Source: DATKAS01 sp963773315 (GTDB lineage: Bacteria > Actinomycetota > Acidimicrobiia > Acidimicrobiales > DATKAS01). From it: DNA of 64,000 bases. The position numbers and the translations under genes were made by a program. The first letter of the stretch is position 1; every line of letters starts with the position of its first letter. The notes under the pieces are model-generated. The model worked only from the letters and a program-made list of their open reading frames with translations, ran no database searches and was not told where the DNA came from. Below, piece by piece: positions 29,625 to 38,366 of this stretch. Where the stretch lies: assembly GCA_963773315.1 (NCBI GenBank), contig CAVZAF010000003.1, positions 310,001 through 374,000 of the forward strand, in the 5' to 3' direction.

Positions 29625-30266
29625 TCAGCGGAGGGCGGACCAGCGGTGGTCGGCGATGCGGGCGAGCGCGCTGAGCTCTCGACGCTCGCGGGCCCGGAAC
29701 GGCCGCCCCTTGCGGCCGAGCACGAGCTCGTGACCCGCATCGGGGAGCATCGCCCAGGCGACGTCATCCGGGCCCGCATGGCCCGCGGCGACCGCTTCGG
29801 AGACCTTGCTGCCCTCGATGAAGGCGACGAGCCACGCCGGCTCCGGAGGCGACCCCACCGTGTGGATCAATGTGCTGTCGGACGGCCGCAGCACCGCGCC
29901 CCAATCCGCGTCGAAGTCCGCGATCGCGTCGGTGCAGAGCACTTCGAACAGGGCGACGACGTCGGGCGCCTCGACAAGCCGCGCGGCGGTCTCGAGAGCG
30001 TCGAGCCGCGCGTCGCGCGTCGGGTCGCTGATCGATCGCACGTCCTCGACGTCAACGTCCTCGACCTGCGCGATCTCGTTGACGAGCAGATCGACGAGCC
30101 CGGGCTCGGGAAGAGCGACGATCAGCTCGTCGATCGCGCGGCCCGCTCCCCGTTCGAGGATCTCGATGCCGACGACGTCGCCGCGCACGGCACCGATGCG
30201 GCTCGCGACTTGCCCGAGCGCACCGGGGCGATCGGGCAGCCAGACCCGCACCGCGTAGTGCTCCAT
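29625..30266 (-). CDS. ACT-domain protein
   Basis: 213 residues. The N-terminal 75 form an ACT domain (VRVWLPDRPGALGQVASRIGAVRGDVVG), the small ligand-binding fold common in amino-acid regulation. The C-terminal half looks like a degenerate GAF-like sensor region, with no enzymatic motif. It lies convergent to the broken glycerol kinase. Role unknown. Confidence 0.75.
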   Translation of the reverse strand: MEHYAVRVWLPDRPGALGQVASRIGAVRGDVVGIEILERGAGRAIDELIVALPEPGLVDLLVNEIAQVEDVDVEDVRSISDPTRDARLDALETAARLVEAPDVVALFEVLCTDAIADFDADWGAVLRPSDSTLIHTVGSPPEPAWLVAFIEGSKVSEAVAAGHAGPDDVAWAMLPDAGHELVLGRKGRPFRARERRELSALARIADHRWSALR

Positions 30267-30322
30267 CACTCGTGCACCCTACGGACCCTGCGTGAACGCC
30301 GTGTTTCTCAGGCAGCGGAAGG

Positions 30323-30415
30323 GGCGGCGCAGTGCGCCGCCCGGGTGCCGAAGCACCGATTGTCGAGCGAAGCGAGCAGAAGCCGGCCAAAGCGCAGCGG
30401 AGGACGGCGACGAGG
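30323..30415. repeat. Dispersed intergenic repeat, copy 2
   Basis: Second copy of the element at 18188-18281. The GGCGGCGC-A/G-TGCGCCGCC hairpin and GTCGAGCGAAGCGAGCAG block are conserved, followed by GACGGCGACGAGGA. Like copy 1 it sits immediately beyond the stop of a minus-strand gene, here the aminotransferase whose stop begins at 30420. Confidence 0.75.
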
Positions 30416-30419
30416 AATT

Positions 30420-31614
30420 TCAGAGCTTCGGCAACGCCTTGCGAAGGTTGCGCACGGCCTGGCTGATGCGCTGCTCGTTCTCGATGAGCGCAAACCGCAC
30501 GAACGCATCGCCTCCCTCGCCGAAACCGATGCCCGGAGAGGTGGCGACCTCGGCTTCCTTTACGAGGAATGACGCGAACTCGAGAGAGCCCATCTCCTGA
30601 TAGGGCTCGGGGATCGGCGCCCACACGAACATCGTGCCCTTCGGCTTCGGGAAGTCCCACCCGATGCGGGCGAGCCCGTCGCACAGCACGTCGCGCCGAC
30701 TCTGGTAGATCGCGTTCACCTCGTGCGGGTAGTCCGCCGCTTCGTTCATCGTCACGGTCGCCGCGATCTGGATCGGTTGGAACGTGCCGTAGTCGAGGTA
30801 AGACTTGAGCTTCGCGAGTGCAGCGACGACTTCGGCGTTCCCAGACATGAACGCGATGCGCCATCCGGCCATCGAGAAGCTCTTCGTCATCGAGTACAGC
30901 TCGACTGCGCACTCCTTCGCGCCGTTCGCTTGCAAGATCGACGGCGGCCGGTAGCCGTCGAACCCGACGTCTGCGTACGCGAAGTCGTGCACCACGATGA
31001 CCTCGTGCTCGAGCGCGAAGTCGACCAGCCGCTGCATGAACGCGAGATCCACACACGCGGTCGTCGGGTTGTGTGGGAAGCTCACGACGATCACGCGCGG
31101 CCGCGGCCATCCGGTGCGGAACGCATGGTCGAGGCTCTCGAAGAACGCTTCGCCAGATTCGATGTCACCCGAGGCCATGCCCATGGGCACCTCTCGGATC
31201 TCGGCGCCGGCGAAGAGGGGGCCATAGATGTGGATCGGGTACGACGGGCTCGGCACGACGGCCGCATCGCCGGGCGCGAGCAACACCCACATCAGGTGCG
31301 AGAAGCCCTCCTTCGCCCCGATCGTGTTGATGATCTCGGTCTCGGGATCGAGCTCGACGTCCCAGTTGCGGCGGTACAGCGCGGCGACCGCTTCACGGAG
31401 CTTCGGGATGCCCTTGCTCTGCGAGTAGCGGTGGTTGCGCGTGTTGCGTGCCGCCTCGGCGAGCTTGTCGACGGCGATCTGGGGAGAGGGGATGTCGGGG
31501 TTCCCGAAGCCGAGGTCGATCACATCTGCACCTGCCGCGCCGTGCCTCGATCTTCAGCCCGTTGATGATGGTGAAGACGTACGGCGGCAGGTTCGTGATC
31601 CGGCGGAACTCCAT
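30420..31614 (-). CDS. Class I/II aminotransferase, AlaC-like (one frameshift)
   Basis: PLP-dependent aminotransferase of the alanine/LL-diaminopimelate aminotransferase-like group. From ATG 31614 it reads MEFRRITNLPPYVFTIINGL, then after one extra base near 31540 continues GADVIDLGFGNPDIPSP. Key sites are GAKEGFSHLMWVLL, FPHNPTTACVD and the Schiff-base lysine in YSMTKSFSMAGWRIAF. Corrected length is about 397 residues. The substrate is probably alanine or glutamate/pyruvate, not provable by eye. Confidence 0.86.
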
Positions 31615-31637
31615 GAGTCGAGGGTACCCGGGGCACA

Positions 31638-32315
31638 ATGGCGCCCATGGCTCATTCCGGGAGCGCTGACGACTCCGGTCAAGACGGCACCATCGACGTC
31701 GTCGTCGAGATCCCGCGCGGCAGCCGCAACAAGTACGAGTACGACCACCACAAGGGCGTGATCCGTCTCGATCGGCGGCTGTTCTCCGCGACGGTCTATC
31801 CCGCTGACTACGGCTTCATCCCCGACACGCTCGGCCTCGACGGCGATCCGCTCGATGCGCTCGTGCTGCTCGAGGACCCGACCTTCCCGGGTTGTTGGGT
31901 CCGATCGCGACCGGTCGGCATGCTCGTCATGCACGACGAAGCGGGCGAGGACGCGAAGATCATCTGCGTCCCTCCCGACGATCCGCGGTGGGACGGCATC
32001 AAGGACCTCACCGACCTCTCCGAGTCGTTCCGCGCCGAGATCAAGCACTTCTTCGACGTGTACAAGCTCATCGAGCCCGGCAAGGAGTCGACGACCGGCG
32101 AGTACGAGGGACGGCAGGCCGCGTGGAAAGAGATCGAGGCCGCGCGGCAGCGCGCGCGCTCAGCGCTCCCAGCTGAGCGCGGTCGAAGCGATGAGCGCGG
32201 CGCCCATCGCACCGGCGCGCTCGCCGAGCACTGCGGGCACGAGGTGCGGCCGCGGCCGGTGTGTCGACGCGTAGAGCAGCCCTTCGTAGAGACGGCGGAT
32301 CGGCTCGAGCAGTAG
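31638..32315 (+). CDS. ppa: Inorganic pyrophosphatase, family I
   Basis: Soluble Mg-dependent pyrophosphatase: VVVEIPRGSRNKYEYDH, YPADYGFIPDTLGLDGDPLDALVL and EDAKIICVPPDDPRW are the family blocks with the active-site Asp/Glu set. The family normally ends shortly after the helix EIEAARQRA. Here the frame continues for about 50 more residues into the convergent ROK gene. That tail has no family counterpart and probably reflects a lost stop or an uncorrected base error near 32160. Confidence 0.9.
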   Translation: MAPMAHSGSADDSGQDGTIDVVVEIPRGSRNKYEYDHHKGVIRLDRRLFSATVYPADYGFIPDTLGLDGDPLDALVLLEDPTFPGCWVRSRPVGMLVMHDEAGEDAKIICVPPDDPRWDGIKDLTDLSESFRAEIKHFFDVYKLIEPGKESTTGEYEGRQAAWKEIEAARQRARSALPAERGRSDERGAHRTGALAEHCGHEVRPRPVCRRVEQPFVETADRLEQ

Positions 32316-33170
32316 GTCGGACTCCTCGACGAGGCCACCCCCGAGCACGATCACCTCGGGGTCGAAGAGGTTGGTGAGGTTCGCGAGGCCGAGAGCGAGC
32401 CACCACGCGAACTCGTCGAGGATCTCGAGCGCGGCCGCGTCACCGGCACGCGCGGCTGCGGTGACGTGCTCGCCACGCACGGCTTGAGGGTCGCCACCCG
32501 CGGCGTCGACCACTCCGGCCGCACGGCCGCCGAACGCCGCGTCACGCGCGAGCCGAGCGAGCCCACTGCCCGATGCGTACCGCTCCCAGCAGCCGCGGCG
32601 GCCGCACACACACGGTGGGCCGTTCGGGTCGACGACCATGTGGCCCGGCTCGGACATGAAGCCGTTCGCTCCGCGTTGCAGCGCTCCGCCGCTGACGACG
32701 CCGCCTCCGATGCCTGTGCCGAGCGTGATGAGCAACGCGTCTGACGCGCCCGTTGCCGCGCCGTGACGCCACTCCGCCTCGGTCGCGCACGTCGCGTCGT
32801 TGTCGACCGTGACGGGTAAACCGAGCCGCTCGACGAGCATCTCGCGGATCGGCATCTCGGCGACGCCGATCAAGTTGGGCGCCGCCCGGAGCACGCCGTC
32901 GCGATCGACGAGGCCCGGTGCCCCCACACCCACCGCGCCGATCGGCGCGCCCGCGTTCGCGGCAAGCGCCTCGACGACTGCGGCGACGGTGTCGCACAGG
33001 TTCTCCGCACCTTTGGGAGTCGGCGTCCGCTCCTCGACGACGACCGTGCCGTCCATGGCGAGACAGAGGCCGAGGCACTTCGTGCCCCCGATGTCGATCC
33101 CGGCGAGGAGCGACCCGGAGTCCAGAGACGACGCGCGGCCAGAGGATGGGTCAGTAGCGGAGGAGGGCAC
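32160..33170 (-). CDS. ROK-family glucokinase
   Basis: 336 residues, intact. ATP-binding LLAGIDIGGTKCLGLC, catalytic DNDATCATEAEW, GEP-H region PGHMVVDPNG and zinc motif CVCGRRGCWERYASG identify a ROK glucokinase (typical actinobacterial GlkA organisation, no DNA-binding domain). It starts at GTG 33170 and overlaps the end of the release-factor-like gene by 20 bases. A second, broken ROK gene lies at 12641-13533. Confidence 0.9.
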   Translation of the reverse strand: MPSSATDPSSGRASSLDSGSLLAGIDIGGTKCLGLCLAMDGTVVVEERTPTPKGAENLCDTVAAVVEALAANAGAPIGAVGVGAPGLVDRDGVLRAAPNLIGVAEMPIREMLVERLGLPVTVDNDATCATEAEWRHGAATGASDALLITLGTGIGGGVVSGGALQRGANGFMSEPGHMVVDPNGPPCVCGRRGCWERYASGSGLARLARDAAFGGRAAGVVDAAGGDPQAVRGEHVTAAARAGDAAALEILDEFAWWLALGLANLTNLFDPEVIVLGGGLVEESDLLLEPIRRLYEGLLYASTHRPRPHLVPAVLGERAGAMGAALIASTALSWER

Positions 33171-34209
33171 CGATCCCTCCTAGCACGTCGAGATCGGCGT
33201 TCTCCACACACACTTCGACGCGACATGCATGCGTCACCGCGTATTCAATCGCATGTTCGACGACGTCGGACGTCTGCTCCATGGGCTCGCTGCACAGAGG
33301 GCACCGCCGTCCGACCTTCGCGAGGTAGCCGCACGGGCGGCAATGCCATCCCGGCGCCTGATAGCCCTGCGAAACGAGCAGATGCTCGACCCGTCGCTCC
33401 ACGAGGGCATGCAGCGTCTGCTCCAGACCTCCGACCCCGCGGCGTCCAGCGCCGACGGCGTCGCGCAACCGCCGCACGAGCGCCTGCTCCTTTCGACGCT
33501 CGACGCTGCGCTCGACGTCGAGCGCAGCGCGGCGCACTTGCTCGTCGCCCGCCTGTACTGACAGGGAGATGCGATCGACGAGGCGCTCTCGAAGATAGGG
33601 ATGCAGCAACGCGGTGATCTCCGCAGCGATCTCTGGCGGTGCGCCGACCGCGAGGTGATCGAAGGGCTCGTCCTGGAACAGTCGGAACGTGACCTCCGCT
33701 GCGTGGCGAAGGTGCTGGTGCCGCACGTCTTCGTCCGCGTCGAACACGTCTGTGCGCTCGATCAGCTCACCGAGCTCGACGACGAACACCCGCGCTCGGT
33801 GGCTGTCGGCGAGCAGCAGACAGAAGCGCTCGTATTCGTCGAGCACCGACTCGAGCTGTCGCACATGGGGCGCCGGCTCGATGACGACCTGGCTCGACAC
33901 TCGCACGGGCAGCTCGATGACCTCCCAGAAGCCCTCGGCGCTGCACGAGAACATCGCGACACCGCGCACATGCGAGCGATCGATGCCTCCGCGCACGTGG
34001 TGCTCGATCCGCACGAGGTCGGCGTGCACCGACTGATGCCCGTTCTCCTCGGATCGCGCGCGGCGCAGCAAGCTCTCGAGCTGGTGCAGGTAGTCCTGGT
34101 GACGAGGGAAGCGGCGGCCGTCGACATCGAGGTAACACGTGGTGACGGGTGCGGCTTGGCCTCTGAAGCGGGAGAGAGTGCGGACGGTCTCGCTCGTGAG
34201 CGCTGGCAC
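33151..34209 (-). CDS. Bacterial archaeo-eukaryotic release factor-like protein (baeRF)
   Basis: 352 residues with eRF1-like organisation: an N-terminal domain (TVRTLSRFRGQAAPVTTCYLDVDG), a central RNase H-like domain (CLLLADSHRARVFVVELGELIE), a zinc ribbon WHCRPCGYLAKVGRRCPLC and the C-terminal GGIGALLRY typical of eRF1 domain 3. The baeRF group is related to Vms1/ANKZF1 peptidyl-tRNA hydrolases and is proposed to act on stalled or hibernating ribosomes. The Pelota-type GGQ loop is not evident. GTG start. Confidence 0.72.
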   Translation of the reverse strand: MPALTSETVRTLSRFRGQAAPVTTCYLDVDGRRFPRHQDYLHQLESLLRRARSEENGHQSVHADLVRIEHHVRGGIDRSHVRGVAMFSCSAEGFWEVIELPVRVSSQVVIEPAPHVRQLESVLDEYERFCLLLADSHRARVFVVELGELIERTDVFDADEDVRHQHLRHAAEVTFRLFQDEPFDHLAVGAPPEIAAEITALLHPYLRERLVDRISLSVQAGDEQVRRAALDVERSVERRKEQALVRRLRDAVGAGRRGVGGLEQTLHALVERRVEHLLVSQGYQAPGWHCRPCGYLAKVGRRCPLCSEPMEQTSDVVEHAIEYAVTHACRVEVCVENADLDVLGGIGALLRY

Positions 34210-34279
34210 GACACCTCCTGGGCCGGGGAGCTGGCGCCGAGTGCCAGATGCTACGCGGACGCGCTTCTTGGCGCTCCGG

Positions 34280-36022
34280 TCATCGAGCTCCGGGGAGGAC
34301 GACGACGCCGGCGCGCTCCGGCGGCAACGACACCGCCCACTGCAGCACCTTCGGGTCGTCGGTCATGTAGACGACATGCACCGAGTCGGCGAGGTGGTCG
34401 AGTCGCAGCAGGAGCGCGTCGAGATCGGCTGCACCTACGTCCCGGTACACCTCGTCGAACACGACCGGTAGCGGGTCGGCGAGCGGGTGCTGGCCTCGAG
34501 CCGCGAGCCATGCGAGCAGATGGCGATCGACCTCATCGGCCACCGCACTGCTCGGCGGCGGATCTGACCAGCTCGGGTCGCTCGGGTGGCCGTTCGATTG
34601 TGCCGCGTCATTGAGAGCCCCGTCGACGCGCACCCGGGCCTGCGCCAGGGTCTGCTCCGCTTCGTCCTGACGCACCGAGAGCTCGACGAGCTTCGCCTCG
34701 GCTTCGGTCAGCGCCGCGTCCGCGGTGTCACAAGCGGCACGCGCCGTGCTCTCGGCGACGACGGCGTCGTCCCTCGCGCGCTGGGCCGCGGCGAGACGGG
34801 CGGCACCGTCGCCCAATGGTGCGACAGGCGCCTTCGCCGCAACCGGCTCGGGTGCGACGACCGGCACGGCCACCGCCGAAGCGGGCTTCGGCTCCGGTTG
34901 TGGCTTTCGGCTTCGCCGCGACCGGACGGGGCGGGGGCGGCGCGGGAACGGCGTCGGCACGAGACCGAGCGGCCGACAACGCGGCCTCGGCCTCCATGAG
35001 CTCGGTGCGCGCGATCTCGAGTCTCAGCTCGGCGCTCGGATCGGTTGCTCCCATCGACGATCGCAGCATGAAGTCGGCATACGAATCGAGGCCGAGCCGA
35101 TCGAGCACTGCCCGCTCTGCCGACTTCGCCTCGTCGAGTCGGCGACGCGCGGCGTTGCCTCCGAAGCGCTTGCTGGCGCGGTCGTCGGCCTCGAGCGCCG
35201 CCTCGTGAGCGGACTCGAGCTCGGCCCGGTCTGCTGCGTTGAGCCGGGCGGGGTTCGCGGCTCGAGCCGACTGCTCGACTTCGAGCCGCGCGGTGACGAC
35301 GCGCTGGTCGGCGGCGGCGAGGTCTTTGGCCCGGGCCTCGCGCTCGGCGTCCCAGGGGTCGCCGACGTCCTCGTCCTCGTCCTCGTGTTCGACGGCGTCA
35401 TCGGCGTCGTCGGCCCACCGGTGTCGTCGACCACTTCGACCGCGACGACCTCGATGGCGTCCGCCTCGACGACTGCCGTGTCTTCCTCCTCGATGAGCGG
35501 CGTGTCGTTGGCATCGGCCAGAGCGTCGACAGTGCGCTCGGCCGCTTCGCGCGAAGCGATCGCGGCGTCGAGCTCGTGCTCGGCTTCGTCGAGCCGTGCC
35601 TTCGCCTCGTCGCGCCCGATCGTCGCTGCCCGCAGCCCGGCCTGCACGGCGTTGACGACCTCGAGCGCACCCTGGGCTTGCTGCTTGCGTGCGTCGACGA
35701 GCTCGCGGTGCTTCGTCGCGACGTCGTCGGCGGCTCTGCGGCGAGCACCTGACGGCCCGAACGCCTCCGCGGGGATGTCGTCCGTGCGGAGGACGAGCGG
35801 GAGCTCCGGGTCGACTTCGAGGAGGGCGAAGCTCGCCCGGTCGAGGTCGAGCACGATGCCGTGGACCTCGAAGAACCCCGCCGCGGGGCTGCCACCGGAC
35901 AGCGCGTCCGACAACGCCTGGAGCACGCTGTCGCGGGTCGTCTCGTCGGCCTCGACGATCGCGAGCCGGGGGTGGAGGACGAGCGTGCGCCCATCGGTCG
36001 TGCGCAGCTCGGCCAGCTTCAT
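34280..36022 (-). CDS. SMC-like coiled-coil protein with degenerate ATPase head (two frameshifts)
   Basis: About 580 residues. The N-terminus (MKLAELRTTDGRTLVLHPRL, AIVEADETTRDSVLQALSDA) resembles the first strand-helix unit of an SMC/RecN head but has no GxxGxGKS P-loop. A long Ala/Glu/Arg coiled coil follows, with acidic and proline/alanine-rich insertions. The C-terminus has a Walker B-like LPVVFDEVYRDV and VVYMTDDPKVLQWA. One base is missing near 35418 and one extra near 34913. ATGA overlap with the upstream small gene. No known name. Confidence 0.65.
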
Positions 36023-36264
36023 GACAGCTCGATGTGCTCGATGGTCGACTCGGGATGTTCACCGTTCGACGATGGCTTCGGGCTTTCCGCTGACTGCACC
36101 ACCAGCTTCGCCAGCGTGCCCACGGTCGCGACCGCGTTGCGCACCGTGTCCGGGTTCTCCACGACCTTCTCAGCGACCTCGAGGAACGCCCGAGCGGCCG
36201 CGATCATCTCGAGGGCGGCCTTCTGGAGGTGGGCCAGCCCATCCGTCGGCTCACTCGTGGCCAT
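36019..36264 (-). CDS. Small helical protein of the PimB' locus
   Basis: 81 residues from ATG 36264: one long amphipathic helix pair (HLQKAALEMIAAARAFLEVAEKVV, split by a proline-containing turn at ENPDTV) and a polar tail. It lies 28 bases after the ArsA gene and overlaps the SMC-like gene by 4 bases, so it is in the same operon. No family recognised. Confidence 0.6.
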   Translation of the reverse strand: MATSEPTDGLAHLQKAALEMIAAARAFLEVAEKVVENPDTVRNAVATVGTLAKLVVQSAESPKPSSNGEHPESTIEHIELS

Positions 36265-36292
36265 CACATCCCCTTCATCGGGCACGTCCCCC

Positions 36293-37465
36293 TCATCCGG
36301 CTTCCCCGAACACGACCTCGAGGCGGCCACGGTCGACGACCGCATCGACCACCCTCCGACGGCGCAGGGAATCAGGTAACAGGATCGCGCGCCGGTGGCC
36401 GCCAATGCGGACAAGCAGCTCGTCGCCCTTTCGGCTCAGAGCCACCTCGTCCTTGTCGGCGAAGGGGAGCTCGATGGTGAGGACCCACGCGCCGTCTCGC
36501 TGTGACACCTGGAGCGGCGTGCCATCGTGCATCGCGATGGCGGGATCGCGGTCGCCGTAGAGCTCGCGCCCGAACCCATCGAGGGCGTCGATGCCGGCGA
36601 GCTCGCTCGGAGCCAAGGCCACCCGAAGCACCGGAAGAGGAGCGAACGCGGCCTCGATGTCCGCGAGATGGCTCGCATGCGACTGCTTCCACGCGTCGAA
36701 CCAAGGGTCGGTGATCTCGTCGGGCAGCATGCGGTTCGCGATCACAGCGTCGACCTGGTACCCGAACAACGACAGATAGGTGTACGTGCGACGGGCTTCG
36801 GCGATCACCATGCGCTCGGGGTTCACGACGAGCCGCACGGTGGTCTGCGTGGGGTCGTTCAGCACCTTGCGCACGGCGTCGATGCGGTCGTAGAAGCGCT
36901 GCAACGCGTCGAACACGGTCACGTCGGGGACGGGAAGCGACGTCGAGCGCGACAACGCGGGGCCGACGAGCCTGCTCACCTGACGTGAGAGCGGGAACAA
37001 CCGGTCCATCCACCACGACAAGACCTCCGGCAGCGTGAGCAGTCGAAGCGTCTCGGCGGTCGGCGCGCAATCAACGACGATCACATCCCAGAGCCCCGAC
37101 TCGAGGTGGTCGCGCAGATCGCCGAGAGCGAACACCTCGTCGAGACCGGGCAGCACTGACAGCTCCTCGGCCTCGATGGCCTGCACTCCCACCCACTGGA
37201 AGAGCGTCGAGAGGTAGGCGCGCAGCTCGGACCACGACGCCTCCAGACGAGCTTGCGCGTCGAGCTGCTGGCCTGACACCCGATCGGCGATCTCGGTGGG
37301 CCGGGCGCCGAGCTTGATGTCGAACGCGTCCGCAAGTGAGTGCGCGGGATCGGTCGACAGCACGAGCGTGCGATGCCCGGCGGCCGCGCACCGAAGGGCC
37401 GTCGCTGCTGCCGACGTGGTCTTGCCAACCCCACCTTTGCCGGTGAGCAGCAGGACCCGAGCCAC
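36293..37465 (-). CDS. ArsA/Get3-family ATPase with HSP20-like tail
   Basis: 390 residues. Deviant Walker A LTGKGGVGKTTSAAATA, STDPAHSLADAFD (switch I region) and IVVDCAPTAETLRLL (switch II) make it an ArsA/GET3-like P-loop ATPase. Residues from about 315 form the alpha-crystallin-like domain seen in bacterial ArsA-HSP20 proteins (WVLTIELPFADKDEVALSRK). No arsenic-efflux gene is near. A similar ArsA protein (Rv2184c) sits beside PimB' and an SRPBCC protein in Mycobacterium tuberculosis. The GTG start shares one base with the preceding stop. Confidence 0.86.
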   Translation of the reverse strand: MARVLLLTGKGGVGKTTSAAATALRCAAAGHRTLVLSTDPAHSLADAFDIKLGARPTEIADRVSGQQLDAQARLEASWSELRAYLSTLFQWVGVQAIEAEELSVLPGLDEVFALGDLRDHLESGLWDVIVVDCAPTAETLRLLTLPEVLSWWMDRLFPLSRQVSRLVGPALSRSTSLPVPDVTVFDALQRFYDRIDAVRKVLNDPTQTTVRLVVNPERMVIAEARRTYTYLSLFGYQVDAVIANRMLPDEITDPWFDAWKQSHASHLADIEAAFAPLPVLRVALAPSELAGIDALDGFGRELYGDRDPAIAMHDGTPLQVSQRDGAWVLTIELPFADKDEVALSRKGDELLVRIGGHRRAILLPDSLRRRRVVDAVVDRGRLEVVFGEAG

Positions 37466-37962
37466 TACTGCTCGACTCGAGCTTTCAGCTCCCACAGGGT
37501 GTGCAAGATGCGCACCTCGGCGCGGCGCTTCACGAAGCCGGGCAGGGGCACGACGACCTCGATGTTCAGGTCGTAGGTGACGTCGGTGGCGCCGGGATGG
37601 GTGGCCGACGGTCTGAAGAGATACGACCCGTCGAGCCGCTTCATGATGTCGCCTTCGACGAGCGACCAGGCGAGCCGCTCCGGGGCTCCGGAGTAGTCGT
37701 AGCGAAGCGTGTAGTTCGCGGACCGCCCCATCGCGGCCGCTGTGAACTGGACCTCCTGAGGCCGGTCGCTGCCGTCTCGAGACAGCACCACCGCTCGCTT
37801 CAGGTCGGTGGCCCATTCGGGATAGCGCTCGAACTGGAGCGCGGTCTCCCAGCACCTGTGCGGCGGAGCGTCGATCGTGACGTGCTCGGTCGCCTGTTCG
37901 ATCATGGCCTCATTCTGCTCCAGAGAGGCCCGGTGGCTCGAAGTTCCCTGCGCAGCGCTCAT
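37465..37962 (-). CDS. SRPBCC/polyketide cyclase-like lipid-binding protein
   Basis: 165 residues from ATG 37962, which overlaps the stop of the membrane protein gene (ATGA). A later ATG at 37905 with a better GAGG site would give 146 residues. The START-like fold is indicated by HVTIDAPPHRCWETALQFERYPEWATDLKR and VVPLPGFVKRRAE near the end. The M. tuberculosis counterpart in the same order is Rv2185c. Hydrophobic ligand binding is the likely role. Confidence 0.82.
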   Translation of the reverse strand: MSAAQGTSSHRASLEQNEAMIEQATEHVTIDAPPHRCWETALQFERYPEWATDLKRAVVLSRDGSDRPQEVQFTAAAMGRSANYTLRYDYSGAPERLAWSLVEGDIMKRLDGSYLFRPSATHPGATDVTYDLNIEVVVPLPGFVKRRAEVRILHTLWELKARVEQ

Positions 37963-38366
37963 GACGTGACTCGGGGCGCAAACGTGCCGTGCCGCGCTCC
38001 CCAGAGGCCGCACAGGCCGAGGCCGTACACAGGCACCAGCATCCCGAAGGCGAGGCTCGTGAAGGGCCGGACCGACGCAGTGGCGAAGGCGACCACGACC
38101 TCGGTGGCGAGCGAGCCGAGGAGGTGCAGCTGCACGGGCCGTGGCGCGGTCCCGGCGAGGAAGTAGAGGCCGCCGATGCCGATCTCGACCTCGCGGCTCC
38201 GACCGACCGCGTGGACGAACGCGACGAAGAAGATCACGCACCCGACGAGGAACAGGACGAGCGAGACGGCAAGCGCGACCCCCGCGAAGACATCAGGGTC
38301 GATCGCGGCGGCGATCGCGGTCACGGCGAAGATCGCGGTGCCGATCCACGACGCCTTGATGATCAC
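37959..38366 (-). CDS. Four-helix membrane protein of the PimB' locus
   Basis: 135 residues with four hydrophobic segments (starting IGTAIFAVTAIAAAI, VALAVSLVLFLVGCVIFFVAF, VEIGIGGLYFLAG and LAFGMLVPVYGLGL). It starts at a GTG overlapping the mannosyltransferase stop and ends in an ATGA overlap with the SRPBCC gene. Uncharacterised but its position matches the Rv2186c slot of the mycobacterial locus. Confidence 0.75.
   Translation of the reverse strand: MIIKASWIGTAIFAVTAIAAAIDPDVFAGVALAVSLVLFLVGCVIFFVAFVHAVGRSREVEIGIGGLYFLAGTAPRPVQLHLLGSLATEVVVAFATASVRPFTSLAFGMLVPVYGLGLCGLWGARHGTFAPRVTS

Noticed and set aside
36293..37465. Arsenite efflux function for the ArsA-family ATPase
   Set aside because: No arsB, arsR or arsC nearby; the HSP20-like tail and the PimB' neighbourhood indicate another role.
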